Shown: piece after piece, positions 19,540 to 27,502 of the stretch
How positions within the stretch are numbered: position 1 is the first letter of the stretch
How the letters are laid out: every line of letters starts with the position of its first letter
Assembly (NCBI GenBank): GCA_938041455.1
Contig: CALITO010000007.1
Span: 1 to 64,000 of the forward strand
Reading direction: 5' to 3'
Length of the DNA: 64,000 bases
Source of the DNA: an uncultured bacterium
GTDB taxonomy: Bacteria; Armatimonadota; JACIXR01
Translations under genes and position numbers: made by a program
The notes under the pieces: generated by a model
Databases searched by the model: none
What the model was told of the DNA's origin: nothing
The model's input: only the letters and a program-made list of their open reading frames with translations

Positions 19540-21052
19540 GAAGTTATCCACATTGAGGGAAGAAACGATAACCGACAATATGGAGGAACTACTCGCCGTC
19601 CTTCCTCCCGACATAAGGGAGTGGCTTCAGGGTTTCTCCAATTTGGAGGACCTCCTCGAAGTTATATTGGACTATGGGAGGGAAGTGGAGGCTCGCTTTC
19701 CCGATATGAGCATTATCTGGAAGGAGCGGAGGAAGGTATCAAGGGAGGACATAGAGTGGGTGGTCTCAAGGATAGGAGCTTTCGGTAAGGATAACCGAGC
19801 GGGGATAAACGGCACCCTTCACAGGATTTCCGCCATTAGAAATAGGGACGGGGAGATAACAGGGCTTACAGTGAGGGTGGGGAGAGCGGTATATGGCACA
19901 TTAGACATAATAAGGGATGTGATAGAGACGGGGAAGAATATCCTTCTTTTAGGGCGTCCTGGGGTGGGCAAAACGACGAAGTTGAGGGAGGTGGCGAGGG
20001 TCCTCTCAGACGAACTTCATAAGAGGGTCATCGTGGTTGATACTTCAAACGAGATAGCGGGAGACGGCGACATTCCCCACCCTGCTATTGGTAGTGCACG
20101 CCGAATGCAGGTCCCCTCCCCAGAACTTCAGCACGCAGTTATGATAGAGGCTGTGGAGAACCATATGCCGGAGGTGATAGTTATAGATGAAATAGGGACG
20201 GAGCAGGAAGCCTATGCTGCTCGCACCATAGCGGAGAGGGGCGTCCAATTGATTGCCACCGCCCATGGCAATACTCTCGAGAACCTCCTTCTTAACCCCA
20301 CTCTCTCCGACCTCGTTGGGGGGGTGCAGGTGGTAACCCTAAGCGATGAGGAGGCAAAGCGGAGAGGCACCCAGAAGACGATAATGGAGCGCAAGGCTCC
20401 CCCCACATTTGACATAGTTATTGAGATAATGGATATGGACAGGCTCGCCATTCATCACGATGTAGCAAAGACTGTGGATATGATGCTGAAAGGCGTTCCC
20501 CCTCAGCCCGAGATCAGAATGAGGAACCCCGAGGGGAAGATAGAAGTCCTACAAGCTCCCCGCTTAAAGGAGGAAGAGATTGCCCCTTCACCTGCCGGTC
20601 CCACCCGCCCAAAGAGAATATTCCCTTATGGGGTAAGCAGGAACAAACTGGAAAAGGCTTTGAGGGACCTCCATCTTCCCGCCCATATTACTAAGAACAT
20701 AAGGGAAGCAGATGTGGTGCTCTCCTTGAGCGCTCATCAGAGGAAGGGAAGGCTCGGCGAGGCGGATAAACTGGGCCTGCCCGTTTATACATTGAAATCG
20801 AACACCTATTCCCAAATAGCCAGCAAACTCAAGGAAATCTTCCAAGCAGACGAGTTAGCAGCAGAAGAAAAAGCAATCCGGGAAACAGAGCAAGCTATAG
20901 CCCATGTGCTCGCCACAGGTGAGGCAGTGGAACTCTCCCCTCAGAACGCCTATATCCGCCATCTCCAACATCAACTCGCCCAAGCCTACGGTCTCCACTC
21001 CGAGAGCAGCGGAGTTGAACCTTATAGAAGAGTGAGAATTTGGAAAGAATAG
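19523..21052 (+). CDS. AAA ATPase with R3H domain (Ycf45/SpoIIIAA-like)
   Basis: GRPGVGKTTKLREVARVLSDELHKRVIVVDTSNEIAGDGDIPHPAIGSARRMQ; C-terminal R3H-like tail. Confidence 0.85.
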   Translation: MAMLPKKLSTLREETITDNMEELLAVLPPDIREWLQGFSNLEDLLEVILDYGREVEARFPDMSIIWKERRKVSREDIEWVVSRIGAFGKDNRAGINGTLHRISAIRNRDGEITGLTVRVGRAVYGTLDIIRDVIETGKNILLLGRPGVGKTTKLREVARVLSDELHKRVIVVDTSNEIAGDGDIPHPAIGSARRMQVPSPELQHAVMIEAVENHMPEVIVIDEIGTEQEAYAARTIAERGVQLIATAHGNTLENLLLNPTLSDLVGGVQVVTLSDEEAKRRGTQKTIMERKAPPTFDIVIEIMDMDRLAIHHDVAKTVDMMLKGVPPQPEIRMRNPEGKIEVLQAPRLKEEEIAPSPAGPTRPKRIFPYGVSRNKLEKALRDLHLPAHITKNIREADVVLSLSAHQRKGRLGEADKLGLPVYTLKSNTYSQIASKLKEIFQADELAAEEKAIRETEQAIAHVLATGEAVELSPQNAYIRHLQHQLAQAYGLHSESSGVEPYRRVRIWKE

Positions 21053-21063
21053 AAATTTCTCCC

Positions 21064-21091
21064 TTGACTTTATTTTCTTTTGTTCTATAAT
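21064..21091 (+). promoter_or_regulatory. sigma70-type promoter of tRNA-Ala
   Basis: TTGACT-N16-TATAAT ending 12 nt before the tRNA. Confidence 0.8.
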
Positions 21092-21103
21092 TATTTAACT
21101 GGT

Positions 21104-21178
21104 GGGGCTGTAGCTCAGGGGGAGAGCGTTTCCTTGGCATGGAAAAGGTCGTGGGTTCAAGTCCCACCAGCTCCACCA
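21104..21178 (+). tRNA. tRNA-Ala (anticodon GGC), CCA encoded
   Basis: Acceptor GGGGCTG/CAGCTCC, D-arm GCTC..GAGC, anticodon loop TTGGCAT, T-arm GTGGG TTCAAGT CCCAC, ACCA end. Confidence 0.97.
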
Positions 21179-21189
21179 TTTTTATCAAA

Positions 21190-21711
21190 ATGAAGAAGAA
21201 AAACATAATGATATCCGGTATGCCCGGTGTGGGTAAAACTTCTCTCCTTAAAGCGGTTCTTTCCCAGTTATCCTTATCGGCGGGAGGGTTTATAAGTGAG
21301 GAACTGCGAGAAAAGGGGGAAAGAGTTGGCTTCTCTCTTAAAACTCTGGATGGGGAAAAAGGTATCCTCGCCCATAAAGGTAGGCCCACACCCCACCGCT
21401 TCGGCAAATACTATATTAATATAGATGACCTTGAAAAAATTGCCGTGAAGTCAATAGAAGAAGCTATAGAGAGCAAGGAAATCATAGTGATAGACGAGAT
21501 AGGCAAAATGGAGCTTGTTTCCCCTCTCTTTCGTCAGGCAACTTTGAGGGCATTGGATAGTCCAAAACCCCTTTTAGCCACCCTCCATCGTGCGGATGAG
21601 CCCTTCCTCAACTCCATAAGGCAAAGGGCAGACACAATAGTCTTTTGGCTAACTCCCCATAATAGAGAAGAAATCCTCGAGGAAATCCTCTCCCTGCTCA
21701 CCGAGAGATGA
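21190..21711 (+). CDS. THEP1-type nucleoside-triphosphatase
   Basis: MISGMPGVGKTSLLKAVL, GGFISEELREKGERVGFSL, EIIVIDEIGKMEL; start corrected to MKKKNIM downstream of the tRNA. Confidence 0.85.
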   Translation: MKKKNIMISGMPGVGKTSLLKAVLSQLSLSAGGFISEELREKGERVGFSLKTLDGEKGILAHKGRPTPHRFGKYYINIDDLEKIAVKSIEEAIESKEIIVIDEIGKMELVSPLFRQATLRALDSPKPLLATLHRADEPFLNSIRQRADTIVFWLTPHNREEILEEILSLLTER

Positions 21712-22289
21712 TAATTCCACTCCCCTTGCTCCTTTTTCTTCTCTCCCTACCCTCTCTTCCCCAAAAACCTCCTCCCGACCTCGTCATAGTAGCATCTCTT
21801 CTCCCCGAGGGGGAGGATGTGGGCATCGCCTTCTCCCATACCATTCCCAGGGAAAAGGTGGAAAGCTATATCCGAAACCTCGCCAAGCTGGGTAACAGGG
21901 AAGTTAAAAACCTCACCATAAGGGAAGAGGAGGGCAAGACAAGCGCCCATTTTCTCCTTATAGGGGGGAAGCGATGGGGAGATGATAAGCCCTATGTTCA
22001 ACTATTCATCAACGCTTTCTCGGATATAGACTCTCTTTTCCTGGTGCTTTTCCCCTCTCGGCAAATAGGGAGCACCCTCCCCTTGCATTTTGAGAACGAA
22101 GATATTATCATAAAGAATTTAGGAGTGAAAAGTTTCAATTATGAGATAAGACATAAAAGGAAGATGGCATCACCCACCTCCCTTTACTCCAGTTGGGAGA
22201 AGTGGCGTTTCTCCCTTATCCCCCTTGCGTTTGTCCTATCCCTAATATTTGTCATCTTCTTACGGGAAAGGAGGAAAGGCAGAAAATGA
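21708..22289 (+). CDS. Hypothetical secreted/membrane protein (N-terminal signal, C-terminal TM)
   Basis: Hydrophobic N- and C-termini; ATGA overlaps with both neighbours. Confidence 0.55.
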   Translation: MIIPLPLLLFLLSLPSLPQKPPPDLVIVASLLPEGEDVGIAFSHTIPREKVESYIRNLAKLGNREVKNLTIREEEGKTSAHFLLIGGKRWGDDKPYVQLFINAFSDIDSLFLVLFPSRQIGSTLPLHFENEDIIIKNLGVKSFNYEIRHKRKMASPTSLYSSWEKWRFSLIPLAFVLSLIFVIFLRERRKGRK

Positions 22290-23356
22290 CAACTATTAGA
22301 GCGTTTGACATTTTAGGGCTTGGGGTGGAAAGGAAGGCATCGGATATCTATATAAAAGAAGGAACTCCTCCCGCCCTTCGCGTCACGGGCACGGTTCAAT
22401 TCCTGGAGAACGCCCCCGTTTTAACCTCGGAGGACACAGCTCGCTTCGCCCGAGAGATTATGAGCGATGAGCAATGGGAGGAGTTGAATCGGGCCCACGA
22501 GATAGACATGGCTTTCACCTGGGAGGGGAAGGCAAGGTTCAGGGTGAACGGCTACTTCCAAAGGGGAAGCATTGGATTGGTTATTCGTGTCATCCCTTTG
22601 AAGGTGCCCTCTATTGAGGAGCTTATGTTGCCCCCCGTTCTAAAGGACATCGCCCTCACTCGTCAGGGGCTTGTTTTGGTAACGGGACCTACAGGATGTG
22701 GTAAATCCACAACACTTGCTGCGATGATAGATTATATCAATCAGACGAGACCCTGTGCCATCGTGACAATTGAGGAACCGATAGAGTATGTGTATGAGGA
22801 TAAGAAGGCGGTGATAAGCCAGAGGGAGGTGGGGATAGATACTGCTTCCTTTCAGGAAGCCTTGCGTCGTGTCGTTCGCCAGAACCCCGATGTGATACTC
22901 ATCGGTGAGATGAGAGACATAGAATCGTTCAATGTTGCCCTCACCGCCTCCGAGACCGGACACCTCGTCTTCTCAACCGTTCACACCGCCTCCGCTGTGG
23001 AGACACTTGATAGGGTAGTTAATATGTTTCCTCCACCGGATAAACCTCAGATATCAATGCGCCTGGCTGGCTCCTTGAGGGCAATTTTATCCCAAAAGCT
23101 CATTCCCACAGTTGATAAATCCCGCCTCGTTCCCGCCGTGGAGGTGTTGATCTGCACACCCACCGTATCAAAATACATAGAGGAGAGCAGATTCGGACAC
23201 ATCTACGAACTTATGAGCGAGGGGGGCTTTTGGGGAATGCAGACGATGAATCAAGCTCTTTACAAGCTCTACAAAGAGGGATATATTAGTGAGGAAGAAG
23301 CTCTCGCAAATGCGGGGGTCCTTTCCGAGATGCGACAAATCATCAGAAGAGGCTAA
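22286..23356 (+). CDS. PilT-family twitching motility ATPase (paralogue 1)
   Basis: ASDIYIKEGTPPALRV, GPTGCGKSTTLAAMIDYIN, ASP-box-like LRRVVRQNPDVILIGEMRD, TGHLVFSTVHT. Confidence 0.93.
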   Translation: MTTIRAFDILGLGVERKASDIYIKEGTPPALRVTGTVQFLENAPVLTSEDTARFAREIMSDEQWEELNRAHEIDMAFTWEGKARFRVNGYFQRGSIGLVIRVIPLKVPSIEELMLPPVLKDIALTRQGLVLVTGPTGCGKSTTLAAMIDYINQTRPCAIVTIEEPIEYVYEDKKAVISQREVGIDTASFQEALRRVVRQNPDVILIGEMRDIESFNVALTASETGHLVFSTVHTASAVETLDRVVNMFPPPDKPQISMRLAGSLRAILSQKLIPTVDKSRLVPAVEVLICTPTVSKYIEESRFGHIYELMSEGGFWGMQTMNQALYKLYKEGYISEEEALANAGVLSEMRQIIRRG

Positions 23357-23374
23357 AAAGGAGGTGCCATAGTT

Positions 23375-24460
23375 TTGGCTTATCCCTATTCCTTGGACGA
23401 TTTATTGAAGATGACGGCGGAGAGGGACGCTTCCGACCTTCACTTGAAGGTGGGACGCCCACCCATCATCCGGGTCTACGGCGACTTGCTTGAAACGAAT
23501 CTCCCCCCTTTGGGTCCCGAGGATGCAGAGGACCTCATCTATTCCATTCTCTCCCCCGAGCAAAGAAAGCGATTTGAGAGCCAATGGGAACTCGACCTCT
23601 CCTATCATGTCCCGGGATTGGCAAGGTTTAGGATTAATGTATATCGGCAAAGGGGCTACATCGCCGCCGCTCTACGGTTAATTCCCTTCCACATCAAGAC
23701 AATAGACGAGCTCCTTCTCCCCCAGGTTCTCAAGCAGATAGCGATGCGACCTCGTGGTCTTGTCCTCGTTACAGGACCCACAGGTTGTGGTAAATCCACA
23801 ACCCTCGCCGCTATGCTCCAGCATATTAATTTGAATAAGCGCGCCCATATAATAACCATAGAAGAACCAATAGAATTCCTTTTCCAGGACAGGTTCAGTT
23901 TCTTTGAGCAGAGGGAAGTGGGGCAGGATACTAAATCCTATGCCCACGCTCTCCGTCATATCCTCCGTCAGAACCCTGACATCATCCTCGTGGGCGAGAT
24001 GAGAGACCTTGAGACTATAAGCCTCGCCATAAGAGCAGCTGAGACGGGACATCTCGTCCTTTCCACACTCCACACAATTGATACTCCCCAAACGGTGGAC
24101 AGGATAATAGATGTATTTCCCCCTGAACAGCAGGAGCAAATAAGGACCCAGCTCTCTATGACCCTCGTAGCCTGCATCTCCCAATCCCTTCTCCCCCGTG
24201 CTGATAGGCCGGGAAGGATAGCGGCGGTTGAGGTGCTCATCGCTATTCCTTCCATCCGGGCTCTGATAAGGGAGGGGAAAACCCATCAAATATACTCTTT
24301 GCTTCAAACGGGAACGGAATATGGTATGTTCTCAATGGATATGCATCTTTTGGAACTTTACAAGGCTGGACTTGTGACCTATGAGGCGGCCTATGCGAGG
24401 GCGCAGAACCCGGCTGAGTTTGAGCAAAGGGCGAGGGCGCTTCGCCCCGCAAGAGCATAG
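23375..24460 (+). CDS. PilT-family twitching motility ATPase (paralogue 2)
   Basis: ASDLHLKVGRPPIIRVYGDL, GPTGCGKSTTLAAMLQHIN, LRHILRQNPDIILVGEMRD, TGHLVLSTLHT. Confidence 0.94.
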   Translation: MAYPYSLDDLLKMTAERDASDLHLKVGRPPIIRVYGDLLETNLPPLGPEDAEDLIYSILSPEQRKRFESQWELDLSYHVPGLARFRINVYRQRGYIAAALRLIPFHIKTIDELLLPQVLKQIAMRPRGLVLVTGPTGCGKSTTLAAMLQHINLNKRAHIITIEEPIEFLFQDRFSFFEQREVGQDTKSYAHALRHILRQNPDIILVGEMRDLETISLAIRAAETGHLVLSTLHTIDTPQTVDRIIDVFPPEQQEQIRTQLSMTLVACISQSLLPRADRPGRIAAVEVLIAIPSIRALIREGKTHQIYSLLQTGTEYGMFSMDMHLLELYKAGLVTYEAAYARAQNPAEFEQRARALRPARA

Positions 24461-24488
24461 AATATAAACAGAGGGAGGTAATGGAGCT

Positions 24489-25556
24489 ATGAGAGCATTG
24501 GATAGAATGCACAACCTTCTCCAGCAGGTAAAGGAGCGAGATGCTTCCGACCTCATATTGAAAGCGGATACCCCTCCCATCTTCCGCATCTATGGTGACC
24601 TTGTGACCAACGAGGAAGCCCCTCTATCACCTGAAGAGGTGAGGGAGCTCGCCTTCTCCATCCTCACTGAGGAACAGAGGCGAAGGTTTGAGGACGAATG
24701 GGAACTTGACCTCGCCTATGAGGCACCGGGCATCGCGCGCTTCCGCGTCAACCTCTTCATCCAGAGGGGAAATGTTGGTATTGCCTTCCGCCTCATCCCT
24801 TACCGCATTATGTCTATGGAGGAGATAGGCATCCCCGAGGTGGTGAGGAGCTTTTGCGAGCGTCCCAGAGGAATAGTAATTGTCACGGGACCCGCCGGCT
24901 CAGGCAAATCCACTACCCTCGCCGCTATGATAGACTATATAAACAGCAATTTCCCTCTCCACATCGTTACAGTTGAGGACCCCATAGAATTTCTCCACGA
25001 GGACAAGAAGGGATTAATCACCCAGAGGGAAGTGGGCACCGACACCCTCTCCTTCCCTAACGCCCTCAAGTATGTCCTCCGTCAGGACCCCGATGTGATA
25101 ATGGTGGGTGAGATGAGAGACCTCGAGACAATAGCCCTCTCCTTAATAGCGGCGGAGACGGGACACCTCGTATTCTCCACCCTCCATACTCCCGACGCAG
25201 TGCAGACAGTGGACAGGGTGATAGATATATTCCCACCTTCCCAGCAACCCCAGATAAGAACCCAGCTTGCTTCCAACCTTATCGGGGTCATCTGCCAGAC
25301 GCTTGTGAAGCGGGCGGATGGTAGAGGAAGGGTCGCTGCCTTTGAAGTGCTGGTGGGCACCCCTGGTGTGAGGGGACTTATAAGGGACCAGAAGAACTAC
25401 CAAATAAACTCGCTCCTCCAAACGGGGATGAAGCAGGGGATGATGACCCTTGACCAGCATTTAGCTCAACTTGTGAAGAGGGGAATAATAACGAAGGAGG
25501 AGGCACTGAGCAGGGTTAAGGAGCCGAAGGAATTTGAGGCGATGATAAAGGGTTAA
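24489..25556 (+). CDS. PilT-family twitching motility ATPase (paralogue 3)
   Basis: ASDLILKADTPPIFRIYGDL, GPAGSGKSTTLAAMIDYIN, LKYVLRQDPDVIMVGEMRD, TGHLVFSTLHT. Confidence 0.94.
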   Translation: MRALDRMHNLLQQVKERDASDLILKADTPPIFRIYGDLVTNEEAPLSPEEVRELAFSILTEEQRRRFEDEWELDLAYEAPGIARFRVNLFIQRGNVGIAFRLIPYRIMSMEEIGIPEVVRSFCERPRGIVIVTGPAGSGKSTTLAAMIDYINSNFPLHIVTVEDPIEFLHEDKKGLITQREVGTDTLSFPNALKYVLRQDPDVIMVGEMRDLETIALSLIAAETGHLVFSTLHTPDAVQTVDRVIDIFPPSQQPQIRTQLASNLIGVICQTLVKRADGRGRVAAFEVLVGTPGVRGLIRDQKNYQINSLLQTGMKQGMMTLDQHLAQLVKRGIITKEEALSRVKEPKEFEAMIKG

Positions 25557-25562
25557 GGATAT

Positions 25563-25589
25563 GGGGCGAGCCCCTTTGGGGCTCGCCCC
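25563..25589. terminator. GC-rich hairpin between convergent genes (bidirectional terminator candidate)
   Basis: GGGGCGAGCCCC-TTT-GGGGCTCGCCCC perfect 12-bp stem just after the pilT3 stop and the stop of the 25593 minus-strand gene. Confidence 0.7.
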
Positions 25590-25592
25590 CCC

Positions 25593-26564
25593 TTAAATCA
25601 TCAATCTCCTCACCATTTCTTCACTTGCCTTGTTCACCTCTATGAACCTCTCCCCACCGTTCCTTACCTTCACCCTCAATCTCTCACCTTCCCCTAAATC
25701 GGAATATCTCGCCACAATCCTTCCCCCAAGTTCTATATCCTCCCCCTTTGTTTCTCCTCTCAAGAGGGCATTGGGTCCCTTATGGCTATAGGCAATGAGA
25801 AAAACATCCCCTTCTTTAAGCAACGCGCTTAACTTTTCGTTTTCGCTTTTATTTCTACCAACAACAAGCCTCACGCCCTCCCGCAGACGAAAGTGCCTAC
25901 CCAGTTTCAATAATTCCACATTCTCCCTTTTCAGTTCCTCGTTATTTATCAAATCGCGGAGGCGCCTGGCAAACTGGGGGTCGGTGAGGAGACATCCTCC
26001 CGCAGGGGTGGGATAATCCCTTATCCCCCACTTCTCTGCCAACTCCATCTGCCTCTTCCTGCTCCTTCCCCTTATATCCAACATCTTTTCCCTATCAACC
26101 CATCCCTCCTTTTCGGGGATGGTAGGAGGGAGAAGTTTAGCAGAAAGGGGGCGAAGGAGGAGACCTTCTAATCCGCTCTCCCTCTCCACTATTCGGAGAG
26201 CCCCTTTGTTCTGGGACATAGGACGCTCCTCAAGGACCTCCCCTGTGGCGATGAAGCTCGCACCCACATCCGCCATAACTTCCTTCGCCTTCCTTAACAT
26301 AAGGATGTGGCAGTCAACGCAGGGATTCATCTGGGAGCCAAAGCCATGAGGGGGGGATTTGAGAAGTTGGAGGATTTCCTCCGTTATGTCCACTTCAAGA
26401 AGCGGAACTTCCCATTCCCTGGCGATTTTCACTGCCCAGGGCGAGCGGAAGAAGGGACTCACAAAGTGGACGCCCATAACCTCCACTCCCTGCTCCATCA
26501 ACAGGCGCAGGGCAAGAGCGCTATCCAATCCACCAGAAAGAAGAACAAGTGCCTTCTTTCTCAT
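25593..26564 (-). CDS. PP-loop ATPase (MnmA/ThiI-like) with C-terminal NFACT-R/DUF814-like region
   Basis: ALVLLSGGLDSALALRLLMEQGVEVMGVHF; NPCVDCHILMLRKAKEVM; TPAGGCLLTDPQFARRLRDL. Confidence 0.8.
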   Translation of the reverse strand: MRKKALVLLSGGLDSALALRLLMEQGVEVMGVHFVSPFFRSPWAVKIAREWEVPLLEVDITEEILQLLKSPPHGFGSQMNPCVDCHILMLRKAKEVMADVGASFIATGEVLEERPMSQNKGALRIVERESGLEGLLLRPLSAKLLPPTIPEKEGWVDREKMLDIRGRSRKRQMELAEKWGIRDYPTPAGGCLLTDPQFARRLRDLINNEELKRENVELLKLGRHFRLREGVRLVVGRNKSENEKLSALLKEGDVFLIAYSHKGPNALLRGETKGEDIELGGRIVARYSDLGEGERLRVKVRNGGERFIEVNKASEEMVRRLMI

Positions 26565-26620
26565 TTTGTATAATTTTACTCATAAAATGGGAAGAAGACA
26601 ATTTGGAGGATGGACAAGAG

Positions 26621-26648
26621 TTGACAAATGTTATGAATGCTGTATAAA
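26621..26648 (+). promoter_or_regulatory. sigma70-type promoter upstream of the 26681 gene
   Basis: TTGACA-N16-TATAAA, followed by AGGAGG before ATG 26681. Confidence 0.75.
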
Positions 26649-26680
26649 ATAGGAGGAATACGGCAAAAGGAGGTTAGGAT

Positions 26681-27358
26681 ATGGAGGATATATTCGTCCC
26701 AGACGAAGAACTGGGTAAAGCGCCCGTTGTGAAGATAACGGGGAAGGGGAAAGAACGGGGGAAGATAGAGGTCAGCATAACTCCAAAGGCTATATATGTC
26801 AAGGCTCTGGCAAAAAACGAGCTCTTCCTTAATTTTCGGATAGAGGAGATAAGGCTTTTTCAAGGAAAATACACGGCAGTCCTCAAACCCATAGGGTTTC
26901 GCAAATCTCCCTTGTTGATAACCCGCCAATATCGTGGGGATATAGCCTTGGACAATGTGGTTATCCCCGAGCGATATAGGGAAAGAGTGGAAAATATGTT
27001 AGAAATGGAGGAGGAGGTTGCTACTACTCGTTCAAAGGGTGGGCGAGGAAGGGGGGAGCACTTGCTGATAGAAGAATATTACCTTCCCATACTGGAATCA
27101 CTTGCAGAGAAGGGAGGGAGGGGGGTAGCAAGGGAGGTGATAGATAGAGTTTACGAGAAGATAAAGGACAAGCTTAAAGAAGAAGATAAGAGCTTCCTTA
27201 AAAGTGGGCAACGTTTTTGGATTAATCGGACACAGTGGGCGCGTTTGCGCCTTGTCCATAAGGGGTATTTGCGGGATGATTCTCCAACTGGGATTTGGGA
27301 ACTATCGGAGGAAGGTTGGAGTTATTTGAAGGAGTTAAAGAGGGGCAGGTCTTATTAA
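26681..27358 (+). CDS. Uncharacterised protein with C-terminal Mrr_N-like winged helix, no nuclease domain visible
   Basis: LLIEEYYLPILESLAEKGGRGVAREVIDRVYEKIKDKLKEEDKSFLKSGQRFWINRTQWARLRLVHKGYLRDDSPTGIWELSEEG matches the pattern of Mrr N-terminal domains. Confidence 0.65.
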   Translation: MEDIFVPDEELGKAPVVKITGKGKERGKIEVSITPKAIYVKALAKNELFLNFRIEEIRLFQGKYTAVLKPIGFRKSPLLITRQYRGDIALDNVVIPERYRERVENMLEMEEEVATTRSKGGRGRGEHLLIEEYYLPILESLAEKGGRGVAREVIDRVYEKIKDKLKEEDKSFLKSGQRFWINRTQWARLRLVHKGYLRDDSPTGIWELSEEGWSYLKELKRGRSY

Positions 27359-27360
27359 CT

Positions 27361-27392
27361 TCTGAGGCGTGCCCATATGGGCACGCCTCAGA
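27361..27392. repeat. Perfect 32-bp palindrome (hairpin/terminator candidate)
   Basis: TCTGAGGCGTGCCCAT|ATGGGCACGCCTCAGA immediately after the 27358 stop. Confidence 0.85.
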
Positions 27393-27502
27393 GGGGCAAA
27401 ACCCTAAACCAGAAAGGAGGTGAATTGTAGCAAGCAAGCGAGGAGACGCTTGCCATAGTTTAGACGAACTAAGGCGCGGAGATGTTCCCTACTTTTCTCC
27501 CT

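Noticed and set aside
20895-21407. 170-aa minus-strand ORF
   Set aside because: Runs antisense across the R3H gene end, the tRNA and the THEP1-like gene; a spurious tRNA-spanning ORF
23678-24307. 209-aa minus-strand ORF
   Set aside because: Antisense shadow of the PilT paralogue 2 coding frame
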